Shown here: piece by piece, positions 44,332 through 53,239 of the stretch
Numbering within the stretch: the first letter of the stretch is position 1
Layout of the letters: each line of letters begins with the position of its first letter
Assembly (NCBI GenBank): GCA_017536555.1
Contig: JAFXHE010000002.1
Span: 38,684-102,683 of the forward strand
Origin: Alistipes sp.
GTDB lineage: Bacteria > Bacteroidota > Bacteroidia > Bacteroidales > Rikenellaceae
DNA length: 64,000 nucleotides
Reading direction: 5' to 3'
The notes under the pieces: generated by a model
Seen by the model: the letters and a program-made list of their open reading frames with translations, nothing else
Told to the model about the DNA's origin: nothing
Databases searched by the model: none
Translations under genes and position numbers: made by a program

Positions 44332-44443
44332 TGTCGTGTAGTCTCTTGTAATAGGTGTGTTGGTGTATGCAAAAAAGATCACATTCACATCAAATCGGGT
44401 AGATACATCACACGGTTAATGTAGTATAAATGAGTGTCAATTT

Positions 44444-44599
44444 ATGTTAAGAAAGTATTTAGAGACCACCGTAACGGAGTATATCTCTCCGTGTTTAGAT
44501 GTGGTGTACACGCAAGTAGAGTGCGGTTTTTCGGGTAGCTATGGCGAAGATGGTGATGCTGGAGATGGACTTGGAAATAATGATAATGGAGAATTTTAA
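44444..44599 (+). CDS. 51-aa peptide, second member of the small-peptide family
   Basis: ATG 44444, TAA 44597-44599. The product has EYISPCLDVV, then QVECGFSGSYG, then a Gly/Asp/Asn-rich tail ending NGEF. It matches the layout of the 47-aa product at 4593 (YIAPELEVL, EQGF, TSF, Asp/Gly-rich tail ending GSF). Neither has a signal peptide. The fimbrillin/FISUMP lipoprotein starts 12 bases later. Repeated pairing with the same class of lipoprotein supports a real gene family. Function unknown; leader peptide, chaperone or secreted peptide are all open. Confidence 0.65.
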   Translation: MLRKYLETTVTEYISPCLDVVYTQVECGFSGSYGEDGDAGDGLGNNDNGEF

Positions 44600-44611
44600 C
44601 ACTTGTTTATT

Positions 44612-46099
44612 ATGAAAAATTCTTTTATCGAGAAGATAATATTCGTAGGCGTGATGCTTGTGAGCATTGTTGCTTGCCAGAAGCACGATGAGGATGCTTT
44701 TGATGGTTTGATTTCGGAGCAGGTGAAAATGGTTATCACGGCTGATAATGCGGTCGAGGATAGTCGCACTGTGCTTAATGAGGCGCGTAGCAAAGTCGAT
44801 TGGAGCGCGGGAGATAAGCTGTGTGTGATTGAGTATACATCAATTGAGCATCCCGCTACCTGGTTTGATGACCCGTGGACAGAGGAGAATTTTGATGCTG
44901 TGGAGTCGTCTTCGGCAAATATAGATGCCTTTAACAAGGCAACATTCACTGCGACATTTACCAAGGAGATAAACACCGAGTTTAATTATTATGCTATATA
45001 TCCGTATAGCGCAGTTTATTTCAATGATAACATCAATAGTGTTAGAATCACCCTCCCACGTGAGCAGAATTCTACTGAAAAATCGTTTGATGGCAGTGCA
45101 GATTTGCTCGTTTCAAAGCCCGTTACGAGTCAAACACAAGCACCTTCGCTCAAGATGCAGTTTAAGCGTCTTGTGTCGGTCTGCAAGCTAAATATTAAGG
45201 GTCTGCAAGCAGGAATGACCATTAGCAAAGTGGCATTCAAAGCAGAAAATAAGGCTTTAAGTGGATATGTATATGTTGACTGTGAGACAGGTGATGTTTC
45301 GTCTGCTGGTTTTTGCAATAATACAAATAACAATGTAGTCATCAACTATGCCACACCAATTGATGCTGCAAAGCCTGTCTTCTTTACTTGTCATCCAGTA
45401 GAGTTTGCCGAGGGGGACTCGTTCACTCTCACTTTGACTACAAGCGGGGGTGAGTACACTAAAAAGGTAACACTTCCTGCTGGTCGTAAGTTGACATTAA
45501 GCCAAGGCGACCTTTCAACATTTACTGTAGATTTCTCTGGTATCGCACCTAATCAGAATGAGGAGTTGTATAAGGTGGGCGATTTATATAGAGAGAATGG
45601 TGTGGTCAAAGGCTTTGTTTTTGCCATCAAGGAGGATAACAACGGCAACAAGTGGTGCTATGTAGTATCTAAAGATGAGGAGTTTTTGCAGTGGTCAACA
45701 GAGAATTATAACTGCAACTGCCACTCGAAAGTTGGCGCATACAATACAAACGACCCATTTAACTATTGGGGACGAGATATTAACAACTACCCTGCGTTTA
45801 AATGGTGTAAGGAGTATGGTGATGGTTGGTTCCTGCCATCATCAACAGAGCTTAACTGGCTATGGAGTGCTATAACTGATGGTGAAAATGACTTTGATGC
45901 AGAGTCTGTTGGGTTGTTCAATGCCCTGCTTTTAGCCAATGGCGGTGTCCCATTTGAGGAGACTTTCTATATGTCATCAAATGAGACAAGTGAATCGCTC
46001 ATTGAGGTTGTGACATTCTCTGCTGATAAGGGTGTATGTCTCGATCCTCAAAAGAGCAGTAAATTTGATGTACGAGCTGCTTATCGTTTCAAAATATAG
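44612..46099 (+). CDS. fimbrillin-like lipoprotein with FISUMP/C-lectin-type C-terminus
   Basis: 495 aa from ATG 44612 (the frame could also open at a TTG three codons earlier). Lipobox SIVAC, Cys 22. Residues about 40-310 look Mfa/fimbrillin-like (RTVLNEARSKVDWSAGDKL is the usual R...W..GD pattern). From about 325 to the end there is a Fib_succ_major/DUF1566-type domain: VGDLYRENGVVKGFVF, YGDGWFLPSSTELNWLW, ending AYRFKI. It is probably exposed on the outer surface. It follows the 51-aa peptide gene by 12 bases and is closed by a terminator. Confidence 0.85.
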   Translation: MKNSFIEKIIFVGVMLVSIVACQKHDEDAFDGLISEQVKMVITADNAVEDSRTVLNEARSKVDWSAGDKLCVIEYTSIEHPATWFDDPWTEENFDAVESSSANIDAFNKATFTATFTKEINTEFNYYAIYPYSAVYFNDNINSVRITLPREQNSTEKSFDGSADLLVSKPVTSQTQAPSLKMQFKRLVSVCKLNIKGLQAGMTISKVAFKAENKALSGYVYVDCETGDVSSAGFCNNTNNNVVINYATPIDAAKPVFFTCHPVEFAEGDSFTLTLTTSGGEYTKKVTLPAGRKLTLSQGDLSTFTVDFSGIAPNQNEELYKVGDLYRENGVVKGFVFAIKEDNNGNKWCYVVSKDEEFLQWSTENYNCNCHSKVGAYNTNDPFNYWGRDINNYPAFKWCKEYGDGWFLPSSTELNWLWSAITDGENDFDAESVGLFNALLLANGGVPFEETFYMSSNETSESLIEVVTFSADKGVCLDPQKSSKFDVRAAYRFKI

Positions 46100-46126
46100 T
46101 GTTCGTAAAGTGAAAATAGTGTAAAG

Positions 46127-46161
46127 GTAACGGAGGGCTATCGCAGCTCTCCGTTACTTTT
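46127..46161 (+). terminator. rho-independent terminator
   Basis: Stem GTAACGGAG (46127-46135) with CTCCGTTAC (46149-46157), then TTTT. Confidence 0.8.
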
Positions 46162-46441
46162 ATGTGGGCAAGGAGGTCGTTGTATCGTACTATTTCCCGC
46201 ATTTACGATATAGCTGATATTTACGAGTGTTGTCGTCAATTGTAATTTGAATAGTATTCATAAGTATATACGTGTAGCCCAGAAAAAGACTACACTTTTA
46301 TTTTGCGGTCATCAAACGCCACAAAGAGAGTTACCCGTAAATATAGTAAAACCCTAAACCATCTCGCAGAAAAGTGTGATGTGGCCTTTTCTCTTATGTA
46401 AAAAAGTTCGGCATAGATTTCTTTTTTCGAAAAAGAATTGT
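46162..46441. other. non-coding gap before metG
   Basis: No supported gene. The only structure seen is a 6-bp hairpin GTGTAG/CTACAC near 46274-46297 followed by TTTTATTTT, a weak terminator-like element. Confidence 0.4.
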
Positions 46442-46449
46442 TAACTTTG
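46442..46449 (+). promoter_or_regulatory. -7 element TAACTTTG of metG
   Basis: Perfect TAnnTTTG, 91 bases before the GTG start. The leader includes a short GCAC/GTGC hairpin near 46475-46490. Confidence 0.6.
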
Positions 46450-46540
46450 TTACGGTTTATGCGCAGAGGCGTAGCACGCAGTGTGCTTGTATGCCGAGCA
46501 TCAGCCATTTAGAGTAATAATACGCCAAAAATCAAACACA

Positions 46541-48583
46541 GTGAGTAAAGAGTATAAGCGTTATCTTATCACATCAGCCCTACCCTATGCCAACGGTCCG
46601 GTACATATTGGTCACCTCGCAGGTGTATATGTTCCGTCGGATATCTACACACGTTACCTTCGTCTGAAGGGCTATGACGTGATATCGGTATGCGGTAGTG
46701 ACGAGCACGGTGTGCCCATCACAATAAAGGCGCGTAAGGAGGGTATCACGCCACAGCAGGTGGTAGACCGCTATCACGAGATTATAAAGTCGTCGTTTGA
46801 GCGTCTCGGTATGTCGTTCAACATATATTCGCGCACATCGTCACCCACACATCGTGTGACAGCATCGGAGTTCTTCCGTAAGCTATATGACGATGGTAAG
46901 TTTATTGAGCAGACATCTATGCAGTATTACGACGAGGAGGTGCAGACATTCCTTGCCGACAGATATATTGTGGGTACGTGTCCCCATTGCCAGAATGAGA
47001 AGGCGTATGGTGACCAGTGCGAGAAGTGTGGTTCTACCCTCTCGCCAGACGAGTTGCTAAACCCTCGCAGTGCCGTGTCGGGTGCAGTGCCCGTGAAGCG
47101 CGAGACAAAGCACTGGTACTTGCCTTTGGACAAGTATGAGGGCTTCCTTCGTGAGTGGATATTGGAGGGTCACAAGGAGTGGAAATCAAACGTATATGGT
47201 CAGTGTAAGAGCTGGCTCGACCTCGGTCTGATGCCGCGTGCTGTTAGCCGTGACCTCGATTGGGGTATTCCCGTGCCTGTTGAGGGTGCTGACGGAAAGG
47301 TGTTGTACGTATGGTTTGATGCGCCTATTGGCTATATATCTGCTACTAAAGACCTTACGCCCGATTGGGAGAAATATTGGAAGAGCGAGGATACCAAGAT
47401 GGTACACTTCATCGGTAAGGACAACATCGTCTTCCACTGTATCGTCTTCCCATCTATGCTCAAGGCACACGGCGACTATATCTTGCCAGAGAATGTGCCT
47501 GCAAATGAGTTCTTGAACCTTGAGGGCGATAAGATATCGACTTCGCAGAATTGGGCTGTGTGGTTGCACGAGTATCTCGATGAGTTCCCGGGCAAGGAGG
47601 ATGTTTTGCGCTATGTGTTGTGTGCAAATGCCCCAGAGACCAAGGATAACGACTTCACCTGGAAGGACTATCAGGCGCGCAACAACTCGGAGCTTGTAGC
47701 GGTGCTTGGTAACTTTGTTAACCGTGCGCTGGTGCTTACCAAGAAGTACTATAACGGTGTTGTTCCCGCTTGTGGTGAGCTTACGGAGTATGACCGTGCT
47801 ACTATCGACGAGTTGCAGCAGATTAAGGCATCGTTGGAGCGCAATATCGAGCACTATCACTTCCGCGAGGCGTTGAAGGATGCTATGCAATATGCCCGCA
47901 TCGGTAATAAGTATCTTGCCGACACAGAGCCGTGGAAGGTTATCAAGACCGATGAGGAGCGCGTTAAGACCATCCTCAATATCGCTTTGCAGATTACAGC
48001 CAACGTGGCTATCGCCATTGAGCCGTTTATGCCCTTCTCGGCAGAGAAACTGCTGAAGATGTTGGCTTATGAGAAGTTTGATTGGGAGCGTCTCGGTAGT
48101 ATGGAGCTTGTGGAGGCTGGTCACACTATTGGTGAGGCTCTCCTTCTCTTCGAGAAGATTGAGGATGATGTGATACAGCGTCAGCTTGATAAACTCGCGG
48201 CATCACGCCGTGCGAAGCTTGAGGCAGAGGCGGCACAGAATGTTGCAGAGCAGAAGGCGGAGGTGTCGTTTGATGACTTCCAGAAGATGGATATTCGTGT
48301 GTCGACAATCCTCGCAGCCGAGAAGGTTGCCAAGACAAAGAAGCTGCTTAAGCTAACTATTGATACGGGTATCGACAAGCGAACTATCGTATCTGGTATT
48401 GCCGAGTACTATACGCCCGAGCAGCTTGTAGGTCGCCAGGTGCTTGTATTGGCTAACCTCGCGCCCCGAGAGATTAAGGGCATCGAGTCGCGCGGTATGA
48501 TTCTTATGGCAGAGGATGCGCTTGGTCGCTTGGTGCTCTTGCAGCCCGAGGATAAGACTATGGCAGGTGCTATGGTAGGATAG
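46541..48583 (+). CDS. metG: methionyl-tRNA synthetase
   Basis: 680 aa, with the start taken as GTG 46541 ([19 protein letters not shown]); the frame opens 20 codons earlier at an ATG, but that stretch is not family-like. HIGH motif in [12 protein letters not shown], zinc knuckle CPHCQ and CEKCGS, and KMSKS variant GDKISTS. The C-terminal OB-fold tRNA-binding domain (about 575-680; [17 protein letters not shown], then GIESRGMIL) is fused. Charges tRNA-Met. Probably transcribed together with ilvE downstream. Confidence 0.95.
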   Translation: MSKEYKRYLITSALPYANGPVHIGHLAGVYVPSDIYTRYLRLKGYDVISVCGSDEHGVPITIKARKEGITPQQVVDRYHEIIKSSFERLGMSFNIYSRTSSPTHRVTASEFFRKLYDDGKFIEQTSMQYYDEEVQTFLADRYIVGTCPHCQNEKAYGDQCEKCGSTLSPDELLNPRSAVSGAVPVKRETKHWYLPLDKYEGFLREWILEGHKEWKSNVYGQCKSWLDLGLMPRAVSRDLDWGIPVPVEGADGKVLYVWFDAPIGYISATKDLTPDWEKYWKSEDTKMVHFIGKDNIVFHCIVFPSMLKAHGDYILPENVPANEFLNLEGDKISTSQNWAVWLHEYLDEFPGKEDVLRYVLCANAPETKDNDFTWKDYQARNNSELVAVLGNFVNRALVLTKKYYNGVVPACGELTEYDRATIDELQQIKASLERNIEHYHFREALKDAMQYARIGNKYLADTEPWKVIKTDEERVKTILNIALQITANVAIAIEPFMPFSAEKLLKMLAYEKFDWERLGSMELVEAGHTIGEALLLFEKIEDDVIQRQLDKLAASRRAKLEAEAAQNVAEQKAEVSFDDFQKMDIRVSTILAAEKVAKTKKLLKLTIDTGIDKRTIVSGIAEYYTPEQLVGRQVLVLANLAPREIKGIESRGMILMAEDALGRLVLLQPEDKTMAGAMVG

Positions 48584-48645
48584 TTAAATCACTGAAACAC
48601 AACAGGTTATACCTAATAACTATTATAAAAACTTAAAGCTAAACT

Positions 48646-49659
48646 ATGGAAAACATTAAATGGGGAGAGCTTGGTTTTGCGTACTACAAGACCGCTTTCA
48701 ATGTTCGTTATCACTACGCTAACGGTCAGTGGAGCCAGATGGAGGTAACTGATGACGAGTACATCAAGATGCACATGTCTGCAGCTTGTCTACACTACGG
48801 TTTGGAGATCTTCGAGGGTCTTAAGGCTTTCCGTGGTGTTGATGGTAAGGTACGTCTTTTCCGTCCCGATGAGAACGCAAAGCGTATGATCAACTCTGCT
48901 AACCGTCTCTGCTTGCCCGCACCTACTGTTGAGCAGTTTGTTGAGGGTTGTGTTGAGTGTGTTCGCCGCAACGCAGACTTCATTCCTCCTTATGAGACTG
49001 GCGCATCACTCTACCTGCGTCCTACCCTTTTGGGTACAAAGACCTGCTTGGGTGTACGTGCTGTAGATGAGGCTGATTTGATTATCTTCTGCGCACCCGT
49101 AGGTCCTTACTTCAAGGGTGGTATGAATGCTATTAAGGCTCTTATTATGCGTGATCAGGATCGTGCTGCTCCACGTGGAACAGGTGATGTTAAGGTGGGT
49201 GGTAACTACGCTTCATCTATCTGGTCATTGGAGGAGGCTCACCAGAAGGGCTTCTCTAACGTGCTCTACCTCGATGCAGCTACTCACTCAAAGGTTGAGG
49301 AGTTCGGTGCTGCAAACTTCTTCGGTATTAAGGATGGCAAGTATGTTACTCCAAAGTCAACATCTATCCTTCCCTCAATCACAAACAAGAGTCTCCGTCA
49401 GATTGCTACAGACCTTGGCTTGACTGTTGAGGAGCGTGATATTCCTGTTGAGGAGCTTGCTACATTTGAGGAGGCTGGTGCTTGCGGTACAGCTGCAGTT
49501 ATCTCACCCATCGGTGCTTTGTACGACCTCGATAACAACGTAACTTATGATTACGGTATGAAGGTGGGTGAGACTTGTAAGAAGATGTACGATCACCTTC
49601 AGGGTATTCAGTATGGTCGCGTAGAGGATATTCACAACTGGAATGTTGAGGTAATGTAA
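48646..49659 (+). CDS. ilvE: branched-chain amino acid aminotransferase
   Basis: 337 aa. Fold-type IV PLP aminotransferase: CLHYGLEIFEGLKAFRG at the N-terminus, RPTLLGT, the PLP lysine in GDVKVGGNYASS (K183), and FGAANFFGIKDG. It makes leucine, isoleucine and valine from their keto acids with glutamate. 62 bases after metG with no terminator between; a strong terminator follows. Confidence 0.95.
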   Translation: MENIKWGELGFAYYKTAFNVRYHYANGQWSQMEVTDDEYIKMHMSAACLHYGLEIFEGLKAFRGVDGKVRLFRPDENAKRMINSANRLCLPAPTVEQFVEGCVECVRRNADFIPPYETGASLYLRPTLLGTKTCLGVRAVDEADLIIFCAPVGPYFKGGMNAIKALIMRDQDRAAPRGTGDVKVGGNYASSIWSLEEAHQKGFSNVLYLDAATHSKVEEFGAANFFGIKDGKYVTPKSTSILPSITNKSLRQIATDLGLTVEERDIPVEELATFEEAGACGTAAVISPIGALYDLDNNVTYDYGMKVGETCKKMYDHLQGIQYGRVEDIHNWNVEVM

Positions 49660-49681
49660 TCTACTGCAACCAATAAAAAAA

Positions 49682-49711
49682 GACTCGACTTAATTGTCGG
49701 GTCTTTTTTTT
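49682..49711 (+). terminator. rho-independent terminator after ilvE
   Basis: Stem GACTCGAC (49682-49689) with GTCGGGTC (49696-49703), flanked by seven A before and eight T after, so it may work on both strands (mnmG converges from the right). Confidence 0.85.
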
Positions 49712-49770
49712 GTGCTGTTATTTGGTATATGAGGTGCGATTTTGTTTGTTTTTTCGCAATAGTTTGGCTC

Positions 49771-51654
49771 TTATCTTCCAAATTTAATCAATAAAACATT
49801 GATATCTGCGGGCGATACACCTGGGATGCGAGATGCCTGTCCTATTGTTGTAGGTCGCACGCGACTCAGCTTCTGGCGAGCCTCGATAGTAAGTGACTGC
49901 ATTGCGTTGAAGTCGAAACCATCTGGGATTGCGATATTCTCCAGTCGGTGTAACTTATTTGCAAAGAAACGCTCGCGCTCGATATATCCGCGATACTTTA
50001 TCAGTATCTCCGCCTGCTCTATAACCTCGTTGTCTACCCCATTATCGTCGATATACTTTTTGAGTTTTGGAGCTACCTCTGCGAGTGATTTTATCGTTAC
50101 ACCGCTTCGCAAAACGATGTCATAGAGCTTTTTTCCCTGCGTCAGAGGCTCCTCTCCAACAGAAATTAAATAGCTGTCAATTTCGCCTATTTTGACCGAG
50201 AGTCTTCGTAGTGTTGAAATAAGCGATTCTACAGCGTGATTTTTTTCGACACATTTTTGGTATTTAGACTCCTTTACAAGACCAATTTCGTAGCCAAGTG
50301 GCGTAAGTCGTGAGTCGGCATTATCTTGTCGTAGGAGTATACGGTACTCCGCGCGCGAGGTAAACATACGATATGGCTCATCCACACCCTTTGTTACAAG
50401 GTCATCTATAAGTACGCCTATATATGCCTCGTCGCGCTTTAACACTATTGGCTCAAGCCCCTTTATCGAGCGGTGCGCATTTATTCCAGCCATTAGTCCC
50501 TGTGCTGCCGCCTCCTCATAACCCGTAGTGCCGTTTACCTGTCCCGCGAAGTAGAGACCATCAACGAGCTTTGTCTCGAGCGAGTGACGTAGCTGTGTGG
50601 GAGGGAAGTAGTCATACTCAATGGCATATCCTGGGCGATATACGTGTACATTTTCAAGACCTCTAATCTTGTGAAGTGCCTCAAGCTGAACTTCATACGG
50701 CAGTGATGATGAGAATCCGTTTAGATAATACTCATTTGTCGAGCGTCCCTCTGGCTCTAAGAATAGCTGATGCTGCTCCTTCTCGGCAAAGGTGCGCAAC
50801 TTATCCTCAATGCTTGGGCAGTACCTCGGGCCAATGCCTGATATCGTGCCGTTGAAGAGTGGCGAGCGGTCAAAACCTGTGCGTAGTATGTCGTGTACCT
50901 CCTTTGAAGTATATACCATAAAACACGGTAGCTGATGCCTAACTGCCTCTGTATCAGTGTCAAACGAGAATTTTGAGGGGTTTTCGTCACCCTCCTGTAT
51001 GTCGAGTGCTTCAAAGTTTATTGTGCGAGCATCAAGGCGTGCGGGAGTTCCAGTCTTCATACGACCCGTCTCGAAGCCAAGCTCCACGAGTCGCTCTGTT
51101 ATGCCGTATGCCGCCTGATCGCCTGCGCGACCGCCCTCGGCACTTGCCGCGCCACAGTGCATCATACCACCAAGAAACGTTCCTGCTGTCAGAACTACCC
51201 TACTACACTCTATCTCCACGCCCATACGCGTTTTTACGCCCGTTACACGCGGTTTCTCTACTGACCTATCTACCAATATGTCGACGACAGAATCTTGCCA
51301 CAGATAGAGCTTATGCGTGTTTTCAAGGGTGCGTCGCCATAGTCTTGAAAATTCCTGCTTATCGCATTGTGCACGCGGGCTCCACATAGCAGCACCCTTT
51401 GAGCGGTTGAGCATACGAAACTGTATGGCTGTCTTGTCTGTGATGCGCGCCATCATACCGCCAAGAGCATCTATCTCCCTGACTATCTGTCCTTTGGCAA
51501 CACCGCCTACCGCTGGATTACACGACATAGAGGCAATCTTCTCCAAGTCGATAGTTATGAGCAGCGTGCGCGAGCCGAGGCGTGCGGCGGCAGATGCAGC
51601 CTCACAGCCAGCGTGACCCGCACCAATTACCACTATGTCGTATGCGAGTTTCAT
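49771..51654 (-). CDS. mnmG: tRNA uridine-5-carboxymethylaminomethyl modification enzyme MnmG
   Basis: 627 aa. N-terminal FAD-binding GAGHAGCEAASAAARLG, then SCNPAVGGVAKG, GRMKTGTPARLD, and the C-terminal segment LSRVRPTTIGQASRIPGVSPADI. With MnmE it modifies the wobble uridine of several tRNAs. Its start overlaps the ybeY stop by 4 bases (ATGA), indicating translational coupling. Last gene of a four-gene minus-strand unit. Confidence 0.96.
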   Translation of the reverse strand: MKLAYDIVVIGAGHAGCEAASAAARLGSRTLLITIDLEKIASMSCNPAVGGVAKGQIVREIDALGGMMARITDKTAIQFRMLNRSKGAAMWSPRAQCDKQEFSRLWRRTLENTHKLYLWQDSVVDILVDRSVEKPRVTGVKTRMGVEIECSRVVLTAGTFLGGMMHCGAASAEGGRAGDQAAYGITERLVELGFETGRMKTGTPARLDARTINFEALDIQEGDENPSKFSFDTDTEAVRHQLPCFMVYTSKEVHDILRTGFDRSPLFNGTISGIGPRYCPSIEDKLRTFAEKEQHQLFLEPEGRSTNEYYLNGFSSSLPYEVQLEALHKIRGLENVHVYRPGYAIEYDYFPPTQLRHSLETKLVDGLYFAGQVNGTTGYEEAAAQGLMAGINAHRSIKGLEPIVLKRDEAYIGVLIDDLVTKGVDEPYRMFTSRAEYRILLRQDNADSRLTPLGYEIGLVKESKYQKCVEKNHAVESLISTLRRLSVKIGEIDSYLISVGEEPLTQGKKLYDIVLRSGVTIKSLAEVAPKLKKYIDDNGVDNEVIEQAEILIKYRGYIERERFFANKLHRLENIAIPDGFDFNAMQSLTIEARQKLSRVRPTTIGQASRIPGVSPADINVLLIKFGR

Positions 51655-52088
51655 AATAACCTTTCGCGTAGCTGTTTAAGGTATTTATTCTCAAGACGGC
51701 GCATCTGCTTTTCGGCTGTAGGCGACTTATCCTTACGTCCGCATAGGTGCAGTGCTCCGTGCACCAACACGCGGCGCATCTCGTTGATAGGCAGAGCGTT
51801 ATACATTGGAGCATTATCGTGAACGGTGTCTACGTCAATATATACTTCACCTGAAACAATACCCTCCTCTACCCTACTTTCGCGGTTCTCAAATGTGATG
51901 ACATCCGTAAAGTAGTCGTGACCGAGGAAGTCGCGGTTGAGCTGTCGGTGGTACTCCGACGAGCAGAATATATAGTTTATCTCGCCTGCCTCGTAGCCCT
52001 CTTGGCGTATCACGTCCTCTATCCAGCGACGTATGACAAGGCGTTTAGCAAGGTCATATTTACTCTCCTGATTATAGAAATGTATCAT
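51651..52088 (-). CDS. ybeY: rRNA maturation endoribonuclease YbeY
   Basis: 145 aa. The zinc-site motif reads HGALHLCGRKDK: two histidines kept and the third ligand position changed relative to the classical H-x-x-x-H-x-x-x-x-x-H. This is a variant I have seen in other Bacteroidetes YbeY proteins. It acts in 16S rRNA 3'-end maturation and ribosome quality control. 11 bases after the EnvC-like gene, overlapping mnmG by 4 bases. Confidence 0.92.
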   Translation of the reverse strand: MIHFYNQESKYDLAKRLVIRRWIEDVIRQEGYEAGEINYIFCSSEYHRQLNRDFLGHDYFTDVITFENRESRVEEGIVSGEVYIDVDTVHDNAPMYNALPINEMRRVLVHGALHLCGRKDKSPTAEKQMRRLENKYLKQLRERLL

Positions 52089-52099
52089 AACTTCGAGCG

Positions 52100-53236
52100 T
52101 TATCTCTTTTTAAAGCAATCCACGACGTTCATCTTCTTTGTTGGCTCGGCGTGGTTTATCATAAACTGCATATAGGCACTCTCGCTACCGTTATGGTCTA
52201 TGCCAATGCCTATTGTGCCAATCTTCTGGTCACGTTTCACTGTCTGGTTCTCCTTGACGCTCACCGAGCCGAGATGTGTATATACCGAGATATACTGTCC
52301 GTGGGCTATGAATACCATATGGTGGTTTGTGTTATCCTTTGCCAGACGTATAACCTTACCCTCGTAGATGCTGCGTACCGTAGCACCCCTCTTTCCCGAT
52401 ATCATAGCCATATTTCCCTGCGACTTGACAAGGGTGCCATCTACCACAGGAAGGCTCAAGTTCTTGGTCTTATCCGAGAACGACGCACCTGTGGTGTTTC
52501 CTTCTGTGAGCTTGCGAAGCTCGGCAAGAGCGTTATCAAGACGTTGTTGCTGCTTTCGCTGGTTGTTTAACGCCCTCTTCTCCTGGTCTGACAGGCGGTT
52601 ATAGCTGCGCTGTGCCTCCTCTTTATCTGCGGCAAGGGCTTTGCGCTCATCCTCCAACGTCCTTGTTATAGAGTCCAGCTCATTGCGGCGTGCTGTGAGC
52701 TTGTCGCGCTCCAGCTGAAGTCTCACCTCTTGGCTCTTTATCGAGTCAGCGAGGGCGCGATACTTCTCGCCTACGTGCTCTATCTGTCCTATGCGACGCG
52801 CCATATCCGAGGCGTTCTCTGCCGAGAAGATATACGACGTAAAGTTGTTCTGCGTGTAGTTTCTGTGGGCTATGCGCACAACCTCGGCATATAGCTTTAG
52901 GTTGCGCTCGAGTTCTTGTCTCAGTGAGTCACAGCGGTTGCTCACATTGTTCATATCTGCCTCGACAAGGCTGCGCTCCTCCTCGGTCTCGGCTATGTAG
53001 TTGTTACGCAGGTTCATTTGCTTCTTCAGAGCCTCCACCTTGCGCGAAGCCGAGCCCTTCTCCTTCTTAAGTGTCGACACCTCACTCTTGGCACTCTCAA
53101 GATCCTTGCGATACTGCTCCACACGCTTACGCTGCTCATCAATCTTCTGCTGCGACTGCGCCGAGAGTAGCAGTGGGGTAGTGGTGAGCACTACTATAAG
53201 CACAAAACGTGCTAACGTATATAGGGTTGCTCTCAT
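52100..53236 (-). CDS. EnvC-like murein hydrolase activator with degenerate LytM domain
   Basis: 378 aa. Signal peptide ending LLSAQS, a long coiled coil (about 25-240; KIDEQRKRVEQYRKDLESAK), then an M23/LytM-like domain (about 265-378; GKVIRLAKDNTNHHMVFIAHGQYISVYTHLGSVSV). The usual zinc ligands are missing: no H-x-G-x-D near the domain start, and the H-x-H strand reads YMQFMINH. I infer a non-catalytic activator of cell-wall amidases, as in EnvC. It sits 3 bases after the TPR gene. Confidence 0.88.
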   Translation of the reverse strand: MRATLYTLARFVLIVVLTTTPLLLSAQSQQKIDEQRKRVEQYRKDLESAKSEVSTLKKEKGSASRKVEALKKQMNLRNNYIAETEEERSLVEADMNNVSNRCDSLRQELERNLKLYAEVVRIAHRNYTQNNFTSYIFSAENASDMARRIGQIEHVGEKYRALADSIKSQEVRLQLERDKLTARRNELDSITRTLEDERKALAADKEEAQRSYNRLSDQEKRALNNQRKQQQRLDNALAELRKLTEGNTTGASFSDKTKNLSLPVVDGTLVKSQGNMAMISGKRGATVRSIYEGKVIRLAKDNTNHHMVFIAHGQYISVYTHLGSVSVKENQTVKRDQKIGTIGIGIDHNGSESAYMQFMINHAEPTKKMNVVDCFKKR

Positions 53237-53239
53237 CGT

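Noticed and set aside
46290-46508. 72-codon minus-strand frame upstream of metG
   Set aside because: It crosses the metG promoter and leader, with no motif or signal peptide.
47186-48124. 312-codon open frame antisense to metG
   Set aside because: It lies fully inside a well-conserved synthetase gene. The product has no recognisable domain, so it is a codon-bias shadow.
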